Of a DNA stretch of 64,000 nucleotides, positions 48,669 through 56,764 are shown in pieces. The translations under genes were made by a program, and so were the position numbers. The stretch comes from Acidiferrimicrobium sp. IK (GTDB lineage: Bacteria; Actinomycetota; Acidimicrobiia; Acidimicrobiales; Palsa-688): the NCBI RefSeq assembly GCF_025499425.1, contig NZ_JAIMCB010000003.1, positions 124,001 through 188,000 on the forward strand, given 5' to 3'. The first letter of the stretch is position 1; every line of letters begins with the position of its first letter. A model generated the notes under the pieces. It was not told where the DNA came from, did not search any database, and saw only the letters and a program-made list of their open reading frames with translations.

Positions 48669-48871
48669 GCCGCCGCGGGCCGTCCCCGATCGAGATCACC
48701 ATCACCCGCTACGGGCCCGGGAAGTACAACCTCTCGCAGCTCTCCCTGTTCGGCCACGGCCGTCACGCCGTGTACATCCGGGGCAACCGGTACTCGCTGG
48801 CGTCAGCGCAGGACCGGACGACCATCGCCGCCTACGAGGAGCGGCAGCCCGCTGCGGAGGCGTCACGGTGA
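48665..48871 (+). CDS. small hypothetical phage protein
   Basis: 68 aa, ATGA overlap. Beta-rich: IEITITRYGPGKYNLSQLSL, FGHGRHAVYIRGNRYSLAS. No family recognised. Confidence 0.65.
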   Translation: MSRRGPSPIEITITRYGPGKYNLSQLSLFGHGRHAVYIRGNRYSLASAQDRTTIAAYEERQPAAEASR

Positions 48872-50481
48872 GCGCCGTCGAGATCCTCGACTCGACCCTC
48901 GACCGGCCGCTCCCCAACCTCGGACACGACGGCGACCAAGGCACCTGCGACCCGAGCATCCTCCGACCCGCCAGCGACAACCCGCGCCGCCAGCTCGGCG
49001 ACCTCGCCGGCCTCCGCCAGTCCGTCGAAGCGCAAGGGATCATCGAGCCGCTCGTCGTCACCCCCGACGGGCTCATCGTCGCCGGCCACCGCCGGCACGC
49101 TGTCGCCGTCGAACTCGAACTCGACGACGTACCGATCATCGTCCGGGACCTCGACGACGCCGGCCGGGTCGAAGCGATGATCGCCGAGAACATCGTCCGG
49201 GAAGGCCTCACCCCGCTCGAGGAAGCCGCCGGCTACCAGCGGCTCGTCGAGCTCGGCCGCAGCCAACGGCAGCTCGCCGCCCAGTTCGACGTCTCCCAGG
49301 GCCACGTCTCGAAGCGCCTCGCTCTGCTCAAGCTCCCCGAACCGGCCCGGGCTGCTGTCGATTCCGGTGGCATCACCCTCGAGCAGGGACTCGCCGTCGC
49401 GAAGCTCCCCGACGAGCGGATCGCCTCCCTGTTCCGCGGCGGCCAGGTCCCCGCCGGCTGGCTGATCGACCAGGCGGTCGAGGACCAGCGGGTCATCGGC
49501 CGCCGCGCGAAAGCGGCCGCCGATCTCGAAGCGGCCGGCGTGCGGGTCCTTCCCCACAACCCCCGGCCGATGACGTGGCTTCCTGTCGTCGGATCACCCC
49601 GCTATGGCGAGCCGGTCTTCCTGTCCGCCATCCCGTGGATCGACCCGAAAGAGCACGCCGACGAACCGTGCCACGCCGGGTACGTCCACCACGTCGGTAC
49701 CGGCAGCAGCGTGTCGCTCGTGTGCACCGACATCGCCCGCCACCCGCAGCCCGCAACCGACGAGCCGGTCGGGCCAGCCGACTGCACCCGGCCCGAGCCC
49801 GCCGGCGACGACGTCACCATGCAAGTCGACGACCGCCGAGCCCGACTCGACGCGCTCCACGCCCGCCGCTCCGAACGCGACTCGTTCGTCCAGCACCTCA
49901 TCCACGAGATGGCAGTCCCGCTCGAGGAGATCATCCACCTCGCCGTCGCCGTGCTCCCCGCCGTGTCCGACTACGGCGACGGGCGCGCCATGGCCCACGT
50001 CGGGCTCGACGAACGCGAGACCTACCCGGCCAGCTACTCCCTCTGGCACCGGTACACCCAGGACGGCTCCGCCAACCAGGCCCGGGCACTGCTCGCCATC
50101 GCAGCCTCCGGCGCCGAGGACCTCATGCCGCGCGGGGACTACCCCACCGACGACCCCGAGATCCTCGTCTGCCGCGCGTGGCTCGGCTTCCTCGCCGAGC
50201 ACGGCTGGGAACTCGACGACACCGAACAGGCCCTCCTCGAGCGGCGCACCGACGCCGAAACCCAACAGGCAGACGAGGCGCCGGTCGCCGCGCCCGAGGT
50301 GACCATCGTCAGGCCGCCCCGCACCAAGACGTGGAAAGTCACCTGCTCGGAATGCGGCGAAGTCGCCTCCAAACAGACCACCGAAGCCTTCGCCAGCGAA
50401 CGCCGCACAGCGCACCTCCAAGAGGTCCACGGCATCCCCGACGACCGCCAAACCCAGCTACAGGGGGGGGGCTCTGAATGA
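48868..50481 (+). CDS. phage ParB-like nuclease/CTPase-domain protein
   Basis: 537 aa from GTG 48868. ParB/Srx domain at about 35-135: NPRRQLGDLAGLRQSVEAQG, IIEPLVVTPDGLIVAGHRRH (GHRR box) and AENIVREGLTPLEEAAGYQR (ENxxR box). The central HTH is RSQRQLAAQFDVSQGHVSKR. The 300-residue C-terminal extension is not typical of partition ParB and ends with TCSECGEVASKQ...RRTAHLQEVHG, a C2H2-like zinc site. Since no ParA is present, a role in phage DNA processing or regulation is more likely than partition. A run of nine G lies just before the stop. Confidence 0.85.
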   Translation: MSAVEILDSTLDRPLPNLGHDGDQGTCDPSILRPASDNPRRQLGDLAGLRQSVEAQGIIEPLVVTPDGLIVAGHRRHAVAVELELDDVPIIVRDLDDAGRVEAMIAENIVREGLTPLEEAAGYQRLVELGRSQRQLAAQFDVSQGHVSKRLALLKLPEPARAAVDSGGITLEQGLAVAKLPDERIASLFRGGQVPAGWLIDQAVEDQRVIGRRAKAAADLEAAGVRVLPHNPRPMTWLPVVGSPRYGEPVFLSAIPWIDPKEHADEPCHAGYVHHVGTGSSVSLVCTDIARHPQPATDEPVGPADCTRPEPAGDDVTMQVDDRRARLDALHARRSERDSFVQHLIHEMAVPLEEIIHLAVAVLPAVSDYGDGRAMAHVGLDERETYPASYSLWHRYTQDGSANQARALLAIAASGAEDLMPRGDYPTDDPEILVCRAWLGFLAEHGWELDDTEQALLERRTDAETQQADEAPVAAPEVTIVRPPRTKTWKVTCSECGEVASKQTTEAFASERRTAHLQEVHGIPDDRQTQLQGGGSE

Positions 50482-51623
50482 GCCAAGACATCGAACGTCA
50501 CCAGCCCACCAGCACCCAGCTGGCACGCGCCGAAGACGAACGCCACTGGGACTTCCTCGAGCGCCGAGCGGTCGCCTTCTCCAAGGCAGGGAAGATGGTC
50601 CCCGAAGCGCTCCGTGGCGACCCGGACGCCGCCATGGCCGCCGTGCTCACCCTCGACGCCTACCGGGCGCCGATCACCGTCCTCGCGGTCAACCAGCTCC
50701 ACTTCTTCGACGGCAAACCCGAACCGTCAGCCCAGCTGTACGCCGGTCTCCTCGGCGCCCACGGCTACGAGCTCGAGTGGCCCGAACTCACCGGCGAGAT
50801 CGCCACCGGCCGGATCCGCCGGCACGGCGAGGACTGGAAGCCGCCCATCTCCTGGACCATCGACCAGGCCCGCGGCGCCGGCCTCCTCGACCGGTGGGTC
50901 GAGCACTGGGTCAAGTTCCGGCGACGCGACGGATCCGACGGCAACAAGCTCGAGAAGTTCGTCCTCGACCAGCCCGGCGTCACGCCACCCGACTGGGTCG
51001 CCGACGAGCTCCGCTACGGCCGGGTCAAGCGCATGGAGAACTGGTGGCGCTACCCCGACGACATGCTCGCCTCCAAAGTCATCCGCCGCCTCGTCAAGCG
51101 GTACGCCCCACACATCACCCTCGGCCTCGCAGCCCCGGGCGATGACGAGATCTCCTCGCCGGCAGCGCCGGCCGCCTACCCCCCCCAGGCGGCCCGCAAC
51201 GACGCTGCTGTGCCAACGCCAGCCTCGGCTGCCGGCGAGGAGCACCACCACCACCACGACGACGACGACATCACCGATGCCGAGATCGTCCCCGACCCCT
51301 CGCCGGCGGAGACCACGGCAACGGCACCCGCCGGCGAGGAAACCCCCGACGGCGAGCTCGTCGACAGCGGCTGGCTGCAACGGTTCGCTATCCGCTGCGC
51401 CGAGGCTGCCACCGGCCACCCGGCCGCCGACGTGCGCCACGCCATCGCCCGCACCGTCACGAAAGGCCGCACCGACAGCTCGAAGGGCATCCTCGCCGGC
51501 GACGAAGCCGACCGGGCCATGAAGTGGGCTGCCGCTGTCAGCGGCGGCCGGGCCCGCCTCGAGCCGTTCCCGCTCGGCGACGGCTACGTCGTCGTCCCGC
51601 ACCAGGCGGACCCGCAGCCGTGA
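50478..51623 (+). CDS. RecT-like single-strand annealing protein
   Basis: 381 aa. The first 210 residues follow the RecT-type pattern: SKAGKMVPEALRGDPDAAMA, YRAPITVLAVNQLHFFDGKP, AQLYAGLLGAHGYELEWPEL, KPPISWTIDQARGAGLLDRW and NWWRYPDDMLASKVIRRLVK, the W-x-x-Y/P-x-x-ML-x-x-K/R signature. The linker contains HHHHHDDDD. The C-terminus has a second small helical domain (WLQRFAIRCAEAATGHPAAD). Probably mediates annealing recombination of phage DNA. No exonuclease gene lies beside it. Confidence 0.7.
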   Translation: MSQDIERHQPTSTQLARAEDERHWDFLERRAVAFSKAGKMVPEALRGDPDAAMAAVLTLDAYRAPITVLAVNQLHFFDGKPEPSAQLYAGLLGAHGYELEWPELTGEIATGRIRRHGEDWKPPISWTIDQARGAGLLDRWVEHWVKFRRRDGSDGNKLEKFVLDQPGVTPPDWVADELRYGRVKRMENWWRYPDDMLASKVIRRLVKRYAPHITLGLAAPGDDEISSPAAPAAYPPQAARNDAAVPTPASAAGEEHHHHHDDDDITDAEIVPDPSPAETTATAPAGEETPDGELVDSGWLQRFAIRCAEAATGHPAADVRHAIARTVTKGRTDSSKGILAGDEADRAMKWAAAVSGGRARLEPFPLGDGYVVVPHQADPQP

Positions 51624-51838
51624 CCGTCCGCCTCCAGCCATCGAAACCCGACGCTCACGTCGTGCGCACCCTCATCGACCGGTGCATCCGGTCCGTCGCC
51701 CGAGGCCTCGCCGCGACCGGCCACATCGTGTGCACGGACTGCGAGCACCTCGCCGTGCACACCCCCGACAGCGTCCACCCTGACATCACCTGGTGCTCGA
51801 CGTGCCGCGGCGCCTGCCAAGCCAAGGCGCCCCGGTGA
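51620..51838 (+). CDS. small phage protein with paired cysteines
   Basis: 72 aa from GTG 51620. VVRTLIDRCIRSVARGLAAT then HIVCTDCEHLAVHTPDSVHP and CSTCRGAC: C-x2-C and C-x2-C, likely zinc-binding. Unknown function. Confidence 0.6.
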   Translation: MTVRLQPSKPDAHVVRTLIDRCIRSVARGLAATGHIVCTDCEHLAVHTPDSVHPDITWCSTCRGACQAKAPR

Positions 51839-51990
51839 CCGGCACTGTCGTCCCGTGCGGGCATCTTCCGCTCGTCGACGGGCTCCGAGCGATCCCCGGC
51901 CACACCCACCGCTGCGACCGCCACGACCACGACACCCGGCCCGGGCCGCACCTGTGCACCTGCGGCGAACAGTGGGAGAACCGGCCATGA
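51835..51990 (+). CDS. small Cys/His-rich phage protein
   Basis: 51 aa from GTG 51835 (GTGA overlap). VVPCGHLPLVDGLRAIPGHT, HRCDRHDHDTRPGPHLCTCG. Possible metal binding; unknown function. Confidence 0.5.
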   Translation: MTGTVVPCGHLPLVDGLRAIPGHTHRCDRHDHDTRPGPHLCTCGEQWENRP

Positions 51991-52157
51991 GCCACCGCAC
52001 CCGCACCCGCCTCGCCGACGAGACCCAACACTGGCTCGACGACGGCGGTCCCGGCCCGGCAGCGGGGGCGTGTGCGCAGCGTGCCTCGTCGCTCTCGGGC
52101 GTGGCCGTGCTCGCCTGCTGGGCGCTCGCCGTCTACGGCACAGGGGTCCAGCCGTGA
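51987..52157 (+). CDS. small phage protein with one hydrophobic helix
   Basis: 56 aa, ATGA overlap. Charged N-terminus (MSHRTRTRLADETQHWLDDG), hydrophobic C-terminus (GVAVLACWALAVYGTG). Possibly membrane-attached. Confidence 0.5.
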   Translation: MSHRTRTRLADETQHWLDDGGPGPAAGACAQRASSLSGVAVLACWALAVYGTGVQP

Positions 52158-52672
52158 CCGACACCAGCGGTAGCCACAATGGCGATGTTGAGTACGACCC
52201 CAACCTCTCTAACGTCACGATCAGCGGGTACGACGCCGAGGAATGCCGTTCATACTCCTATCGTCTGACGTGGCGAGAGCTGGCTCGTAAGCGGGAGACT
52301 GAGCTAGCCGAGGCGAAGAAGTGGGGGGAGATTTGTGCCGACCTTGATCGGTGCGAGCACGGCAGGCACGAAGGTGACGTTTGCTCCGGGTGCGGCGGTC
52401 TTAGCCACGGGAACCGACTGGCTGGTCACGCTCCCATCGGTCACACCATCGATGGACGCCACATCTTCGTGCCCCTCCGTAACAGGAAGCACAACCCCGA
52501 CGAGTGGATCGTTCGTGGCCCATGCCGTGACCCGGAGCAGGTTGGAACACCGTGCCCGATCAATGCCATCACCGCAACCTGCCCGTGGTGCGGCGAAGAC
52601 CTAGACCCACAGCTAGGGGAGCATCGATGTGTTCGGCACCCTCAACAGGGCAGTTGTGGCGACACGCCGTGA
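52154..52672 (+). CDS. hypothetical phage protein with zinc-ribbon cysteines
   Basis: 172 aa from GTG 52154. The DNA here is visibly less GC-rich than its neighbours. CEHGRHEGDVCSGCGGLSHG and later TCPWCGEDLDPQLGEHRC suggest two metal sites. The middle (IGHTIDGRHIFVPLRNRKHN) is not recognised. May be a later acquisition (moron-like) inside the early operon. Confidence 0.65.
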   Translation: MTDTSGSHNGDVEYDPNLSNVTISGYDAEECRSYSYRLTWRELARKRETELAEAKKWGEICADLDRCEHGRHEGDVCSGCGGLSHGNRLAGHAPIGHTIDGRHIFVPLRNRKHNPDEWIVRGPCRDPEQVGTPCPINAITATCPWCGEDLDPQLGEHRCVRHPQQGSCGDTP

Positions 52673-53199
52673 CCGACGTCGACGACGACCGCAACTGGCG
52701 GCTCAAAAGCTCGACCGGGCCGCTACCCGCGCCCCTCGAGCGAATCAAGGAAGGCTGGTACGGCAGCCGCGTCCTCGGCGGCCTCGCCGAAGTCACCGTC
52801 GGCTGCATGGTCTGGGCCCACGCCGACGGCGACCTCGCCAAGATCCGTCTCGATCCCAACGGCGAACCGCGCGGCGGCATCGTCCTCGCCATCTACCCCG
52901 CCATCGACTACGCCTGGCTCCGAGAGACCGGCGAGCCCGTCGAACGGAAGCACTACCGCTGCTTCAACCCCCGGACCGGCTGGCCCAAAGTCCCGGCCGA
53001 CCGCGCGTTCGTCACGCTCACCGAAGTCCAGATCGTCGCCGAAGGCTGCGAAGCCACATACCCGCCGGCGATCGCCGACACCATCCGCCGGTTCGACCAG
53101 CACCTCGCCGCCCAGCACGGGCCGCTCACCGCCGACCAAGCCCAACTACAGATCGACGCCGCCCACCTCGCGGCCGTACTCATGGGGGACCGCACATGA
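52669..53199 (+). CDS. hypothetical phage protein
   Basis: 176 aa from GTG 52669, chosen because it repeats the GTGA overlap of the operon; ATG 52627 would extend it by 14 aa. RIKEGWYGSRVLGGLAEVTV, MVWAHADGDLAKIRLDPNGE, YPAIDYAWLRETGEPVERKH, then a helical C-terminus. Not recognised. Confidence 0.7.
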   Translation: MTDVDDDRNWRLKSSTGPLPAPLERIKEGWYGSRVLGGLAEVTVGCMVWAHADGDLAKIRLDPNGEPRGGIVLAIYPAIDYAWLRETGEPVERKHYRCFNPRTGWPKVPADRAFVTLTEVQIVAEGCEATYPPAIADTIRRFDQHLAAQHGPLTADQAQLQIDAAHLAAVLMGDRT

Positions 53200-54203
53200 C
53201 CCAACCCGACACCGGCATCCACCTCACCATCGAGATCGGCGACCGCTGCGCCGCCACGACGCTGCTCGAGTTCCTCTCCGACCTTGAGGCGCGCCGGCCA
53301 GGCATCGAGATCCGCCGGAGCGGCGGCGGCTATCTCCACGCCCACATCGCCGACGCGACGATCGTCCGGTGCGCTCCGCAGGAGCAGCCCCGCTCCGACC
53401 TGCTCGACGAGATCGACCTTTCGGACGTGACCATCCCGGCCGACACCACAGAGCTCACCGTTGCCAGCATCCAAGCCAGCCAGGAGCCAGACGACACCGA
53501 ACGCCCGGCCCACGGCCACGACGATATCGACAGCATCATCTTCCCCGACTTCCAATTCGCAGCCCAGATCCCCGGCGCCATCGTCCAACGCGACGCCGTC
53601 ATCCGCGCCGACGGCAAGCCATGGGAATGCACCTGCGGCAAAACCACCCGCACCATCGGCCAGATGCGCTCCCACCGCCTCGGCATCCGCGCCACCAGTG
53701 ACACCAGCGACCACGCACTCATCCCACCGCCAGCACCGCCAGCACCGCCTGCGCCGCCGGCCGGCGCAGAAACCACCACCCTCCGACGCGGCCAGACCAA
53801 GAACCGCCCATGCCGTTGGTGCGCGCGCTATTTCACTCCCCAAGGCCTCCCCGGCCACGAACGGTGGTGCGCCACCCAGACCCAACCAGCGCAACCAGCT
53901 CCAGCGCCAGAACGCCACCTCGCTCCCGTCACCACCCCGCCACCGGCAGCTGCCGCGTCGGCGGCGCCGGCCGGCGTGAGCCAAGCCGACCCCGACGACG
54001 AGAACCCATGGGGCTGCTCCTGCGAATGGTCCTTCCCCGACCGCGCCGCCATGGCCGAACACCGCCGCCTCGCCCTCGACCCCAAGAACCACCGCATCAT
54101 CCGCTCGCCCGCCACAGCCATCGTCGACCCAGCCGTCCGCCACATGTACCAAGAAGACGAAGCCCGCCGAGCAGCCGGCGCCTACATGGACGAACTCGCA
54201 TGA
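53196..54203 (+). CDS. phage protein with three zinc-finger-like segments
   Basis: 335 aa, ATGA overlap. N-terminal alpha/beta segment (IHLTIEIGDRCAATTLLEFL). Then three short finger-like units separated by Pro/Ala linkers: WECTCGKTTRTIGQMRSHRL, RPCRWCARYFTPQGLPGHER with WC, and WGCSCEWSFPDRAAMAEHRR. Each has C-x1/2-C followed by His 12-15 residues later. Likely nucleic-acid or protein binding; no known family. Confidence 0.65.
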   Translation: MTQPDTGIHLTIEIGDRCAATTLLEFLSDLEARRPGIEIRRSGGGYLHAHIADATIVRCAPQEQPRSDLLDEIDLSDVTIPADTTELTVASIQASQEPDDTERPAHGHDDIDSIIFPDFQFAAQIPGAIVQRDAVIRADGKPWECTCGKTTRTIGQMRSHRLGIRATSDTSDHALIPPPAPPAPPAPPAGAETTTLRRGQTKNRPCRWCARYFTPQGLPGHERWCATQTQPAQPAPAPERHLAPVTTPPPAAAASAAPAGVSQADPDDENPWGCSCEWSFPDRAAMAEHRRLALDPKNHRIIRSPATAIVDPAVRHMYQEDEARRAAGAYMDELA

Positions 54204-54331
54204 GCCGCGGCTCGCTCCTCGGGTGGCCACCCCACGACCTATTCGTCGCCTTCCTAGCCGCCGAGACCGCCCTCATCGTCGCAGCCAACCGCCTCTGGAA
54301 CCGGCACGCCCGCCGCCGGCGGAGGTCCTGA
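54200..54331 (+). CDS. small phage membrane protein
   Basis: 43 aa, ATGA overlap with the previous gene. Central hydrophobic helix DLFVAFLAAETALIVAANRL then a basic tail RNRHARRRRRS-like. Its end (GGAGG) serves as ribosome site for the next gene. Confidence 0.55.
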   Translation: MSRGSLLGWPPHDLFVAFLAAETALIVAANRLWNRHARRRRRS

Positions 54332-55138
54332 ATGGGCATCTACCTCGACGACCGCTTCACCGAGCACCCGAAGTTCGTTGCCGCCGGCAGCGAAGCCATG
54401 GGCCTGTGGGTCGCCGCGCTCGCCTACGTCAACCGCAACAAAGCAGACGGGCTCATCCACAAAAACCAGATCCCTCGCCTCACCGACTTCAAGCGGCCCA
54501 TGAAGATCGCCGAGCGCCTGGTCGACGTCGGTCTCTGGTACGACCGCGGCGACCACTACGAGTTCCACGACTACAAGGAGCGGAACGAGGCGCAGATCGC
54601 ACGCCGGGAGAAGGCCTCGAAGGCCGCCCGGACCCGATGGCACGGGCACAGCTCCAGCAGCCCTCCGAGCAATGCTCGGAGCATGCTTGAGCATTGCTCA
54701 AGCAATGCTGTACCACACACCACAAACCCCACTGGTGTAACTAACCAAGCTCTCTCAGAACCACCGCGGTCGAAAACCGACACCGAGGGAGACCAACTCA
54801 TCGCAGCCGCCATCGACATCCTCGCCAGACGAGACCTCGCCAACACCACCGCCGCCGTCCACGACCAGCAAGCCTGGCTCGCCACAGCACGCCAACGACG
54901 CCACAACCAGCACGTACGCCAAATCCGGGCCGCGCTCACTGAGCAAACCGACTGGACCGCCGACCAGCTCGCCGCCTGGGTCGACCCCGACATCCCCGGC
55001 CTACCCGTCCGCCACGACCTCGCCGAACCGCCAGCACCAGCCTCGTACGAGCGGCCAGCATGCGACCTCTGCCACGGCACCGGCATGCGCCTCGACGACG
55101 CCGGCGACGCCCACCGCTGCGACCACCCGGCCGCATGA
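54332..55138 (+). CDS. phage replication-type protein with internal iterons
   Basis: 268 aa. The N-terminal 90 residues, MGIYLDDRFTEHPKFVAAGS, AMGLWVAALAYVNRNKADGL and IPRLTDFKRPMKIAERLVDV with GLWYDRGDHYEFHDY, form the winged-helix pattern of phage replication initiators (DnaD or RepA-N-like). The middle is Ser/Asn-rich and encoded by phased AGCAATGCT repeats. The C-terminus holds PACDLCHGTGMRLDD...HRCDH, a possible zinc site. The combination suggests an initiator whose origin lies inside its gene. Helicase and primase are not next to it, so this remains inference. Confidence 0.7.
   Translation: MGIYLDDRFTEHPKFVAAGSEAMGLWVAALAYVNRNKADGLIHKNQIPRLTDFKRPMKIAERLVDVGLWYDRGDHYEFHDYKERNEAQIARREKASKAARTRWHGHSSSSPPSNARSMLEHCSSNAVPHTTNPTGVTNQALSEPPRSKTDTEGDQLIAAAIDILARRDLANTTAAVHDQQAWLATARQRRHNQHVRQIRAALTEQTDWTADQLAAWVDPDIPGLPVRHDLAEPPAPASYERPACDLCHGTGMRLDDAGDAHRCDHPAA
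54668..54709 (+). repeat. phased iterons, candidate phage replication origin
   Basis: AGCAATGCT at 54668-54676, AGCATGCT at 54680-54687, AGCATTGCT (its complement) at 54690-54698 and AGCAATGCT at 54701-54709. Starts are 12, 10 and 11 bp apart, so all lie on one face of the helix. The region is inside the initiator-like gene, as in lambda O. Confidence 0.55.
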
Positions 55139-55275
55139 CCCCAGCCGAGGAACGCGAAGCCGAACGCACCGAACGGATCCGCCGCTGGCGGATCGTCGCC
55201 CGAGCCATCGCCACCGGCCAAGCACCCGCAGGAACCACACCCGACGACTACGACTGGACCGACGACCCCACATGA
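55135..55275 (+). CDS. small charged phage protein
   Basis: 46 aa, ATGA overlap. MTPAEEREAERTERIRRWRI, VARAIATGQAPAGTTPDDYD. One amphipathic, highly charged helix. Unknown. Confidence 0.55.
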   Translation: MTPAEEREAERTERIRRWRIVARAIATGQAPAGTTPDDYDWTDDPT

Positions 55276-55730
55276 CCGTCATCAACCCCTCCGCCATCGT
55301 CGACGCCATCCAAGCCGACATCGCCACCCACACCACCCTCACACCAGCCACCCTCCGCTCCTACGCCGAACCGACCGTCGTCCCACCCGACAGCTGCAGC
55401 CTCCTCGCCGTCTGGTGCGAGAACACCGAATACACCCTCCTCACCGGCGCCGCCGGCCTCGTCGCCTACAGGCGCACCCACACCATCCAGATCGGCTGGT
55501 ACGACACCATCCCCGAAGAAGCCGACACTGGCGGCACAGGCGACCCTGCCGAAGTCCAGGCCCTCGCCGCGACCGCCGAGCAGATCGTCGCCCGGGCCAT
55601 CGAATGGACATCCGGCCTGCCCGGGTTCGACCCGGACCTCGTCGTCACGCTCACCGCCCGCAAGCTCGAACCGCAGGCAGGCACGATCTGGCGCGCGCTC
55701 GTCACCGTCCTCGCCGAGCAGGATGCTTGA
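55272..55730 (+). CDS. hypothetical phage protein resembling tail-terminator folds
   Basis: 152 aa, ATGA overlap. INPSAIVDAIQADIATHTTL, LRSYAEPTVVPPDSCSLLAV, RRTHTIQIGWYDTIPEEADT, ALAATAEQIVARAIEWTSGL and VTLTARKLEPQAGTIWRALV give the helix-strand-strand pattern of small head-tail or tail-terminator proteins. It lies in the early region, far upstream of the terminase, so a structural role would be out of place. Confidence 0.55.
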   Translation: MTVINPSAIVDAIQADIATHTTLTPATLRSYAEPTVVPPDSCSLLAVWCENTEYTLLTGAAGLVAYRRTHTIQIGWYDTIPEEADTGGTGDPAEVQALAATAEQIVARAIEWTSGLPGFDPDLVVTLTARKLEPQAGTIWRALVTVLAEQDA

Positions 55731-55732
55731 CC

Positions 55733-56059
55733 ATGAGTTCACCAACGGGCGATATGGACGACATGACGATTGTCCCCGGCACGTTCGTCTCGATCGGGGT
55801 CTTCGGTCAGGGCATGCTGGGCAACACCCGCATGCTCGGACACTCTCTCAGCGAGGGCTGGTACCCCTGCGAGCATCCCGAGCGGCCCACCGACGATCGG
55901 GTGTTCTGGCACTACCAGGACGGCAACGGGAACCACACACCCTGCCACGGGTGCCGCATCGCAGCCGAAGCGCTTCTGCGACGCAACCCTGGTCACCCGA
56001 GCATCGAGTGGCTCGTCGACCGCCTGCAGTCCGCCAGTTCGGAACCGCCTGGTGTCTGA
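55733..56059 (+). CDS. hypothetical phage protein
   Basis: 108 aa from ATG 55733. Contains CEHPERPTDDRVFWHYQDGN, GNHTPCHGCRIAAEALLRRN, suggesting a metal site (C-H, C-x2-C). Not recognised. Slightly lower GC than its neighbours. Confidence 0.6.
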   Translation: MSSPTGDMDDMTIVPGTFVSIGVFGQGMLGNTRMLGHSLSEGWYPCEHPERPTDDRVFWHYQDGNGNHTPCHGCRIAAEALLRRNPGHPSIEWLVDRLQSASSEPPGV

Positions 56060-56369
56060 CCCGGTCGAAGTGCTCGAGATGCTCCGCCGGCCCGACTGGC
56101 ACCACGAAGCAGCCTGCGCCGGCCGCAGCAACCTCATGTACTCCAACCGACCCGAAGACCAACCAGCCGCCCTCGCACTCTGCCACACCTGCCCAGTCCG
56201 ACCACGCTGCCTCGCCGACGCACTCGCACACCAAGAACGAGACGGCATCTGGGGCGGCTTCACCGACCTCGAACGACGCACCATCACCACCAGCCTCGAA
56301 AAAGGCGAGAAGTTGTATCAGGTCGTAACACGCATTCTCTCTAGCCGCAGACGACACTCCAACCCGTGA
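56052..56369 (+). CDS. phage-encoded WhiB-like protein
   Basis: 105 aa from GTG 56052. Four ligands C22, C44, C47 and C53 (C-x21-C-x2-C-x5-C) and GIWGG at 65-69. WHHEAACAGRSNLMYSNRPE before the Cys triplet is typical. The C-terminal basic helix ILSSRRRHSNP is short. Actinophage WhiB proteins such as the one in TM4 can interfere with host WhiB and sigma-factor control. Overlaps its neighbours on both sides. Confidence 0.92.
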   Translation: MSDPVEVLEMLRRPDWHHEAACAGRSNLMYSNRPEDQPAALALCHTCPVRPRCLADALAHQERDGIWGGFTDLERRTITTSLEKGEKLYQVVTRILSSRRRHSNP

Positions 56370-56764
56370 CCGAACGGCTGCTCACCACCGCCGAAACCTG
56401 CAACCAACTCCGCGTCAGCCGCATGACCCTCTGGCGCCTCACCCAAGCAGGCCACGTCACACCCATCCGCATCAGCGCCCGCGCCAACCGATACCGCCAA
56501 ACCGAGATCGACGCCTACCTCGAACAGCAACCAGACGACGCCGCCACCATCGCCCAAGCACTCGCACTCATCAGCCAACAACACGAAGAAGACAAACGGC
56601 CGCTCTGCCCCGAATGCGGCAAACGGCGCATCACCCGCGGTGCAGCGTTCTGCAAATGGTGCCTCCAACAGCGAGACGCCGAACTGCTCGACAAGATCAC
56701 CTGGTGGGAAAAGCATGGCAACGACTGGCGCAACCAACGACGACAGGAGACCACAGATGCCTAA
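56366..56764 (+). CDS. excisionase-like MerR/AlpA HTH protein with zinc ribbon
   Basis: 132 aa from GTG 56366. LTTAETCNQLRVSRMTLWRL then TQAGHVTPIRISARANRYRQ and TEIDAYLEQ form the winged HTH of excisionase/AlpA-type proteins. After an acidic helix comes RPLCPECGKRRITRGAAFCK and WCLQQRD (C-x2-C-x13-C-x2-C). May be the phage excisionase or a late regulator. Confidence 0.8.
   Translation: MTERLLTTAETCNQLRVSRMTLWRLTQAGHVTPIRISARANRYRQTEIDAYLEQQPDDAATIAQALALISQQHEEDKRPLCPECGKRRITRGAAFCKWCLQQRDAELLDKITWWEKHGNDWRNQRRQETTDA

Noticed and set aside
48868-50481. Plasmid partition parB
   Set aside because: No parA or parS-like sites nearby, a long non-ParB C-terminus, and a position inside a phage early operon; kept as a ParB-like phage protein.
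51241-51270. Run of His and Asp codons looking like an engineered tag
   Set aside because: Five His and four Asp in a disordered linker of a coherent phage gene; natural low complexity is sufficient.
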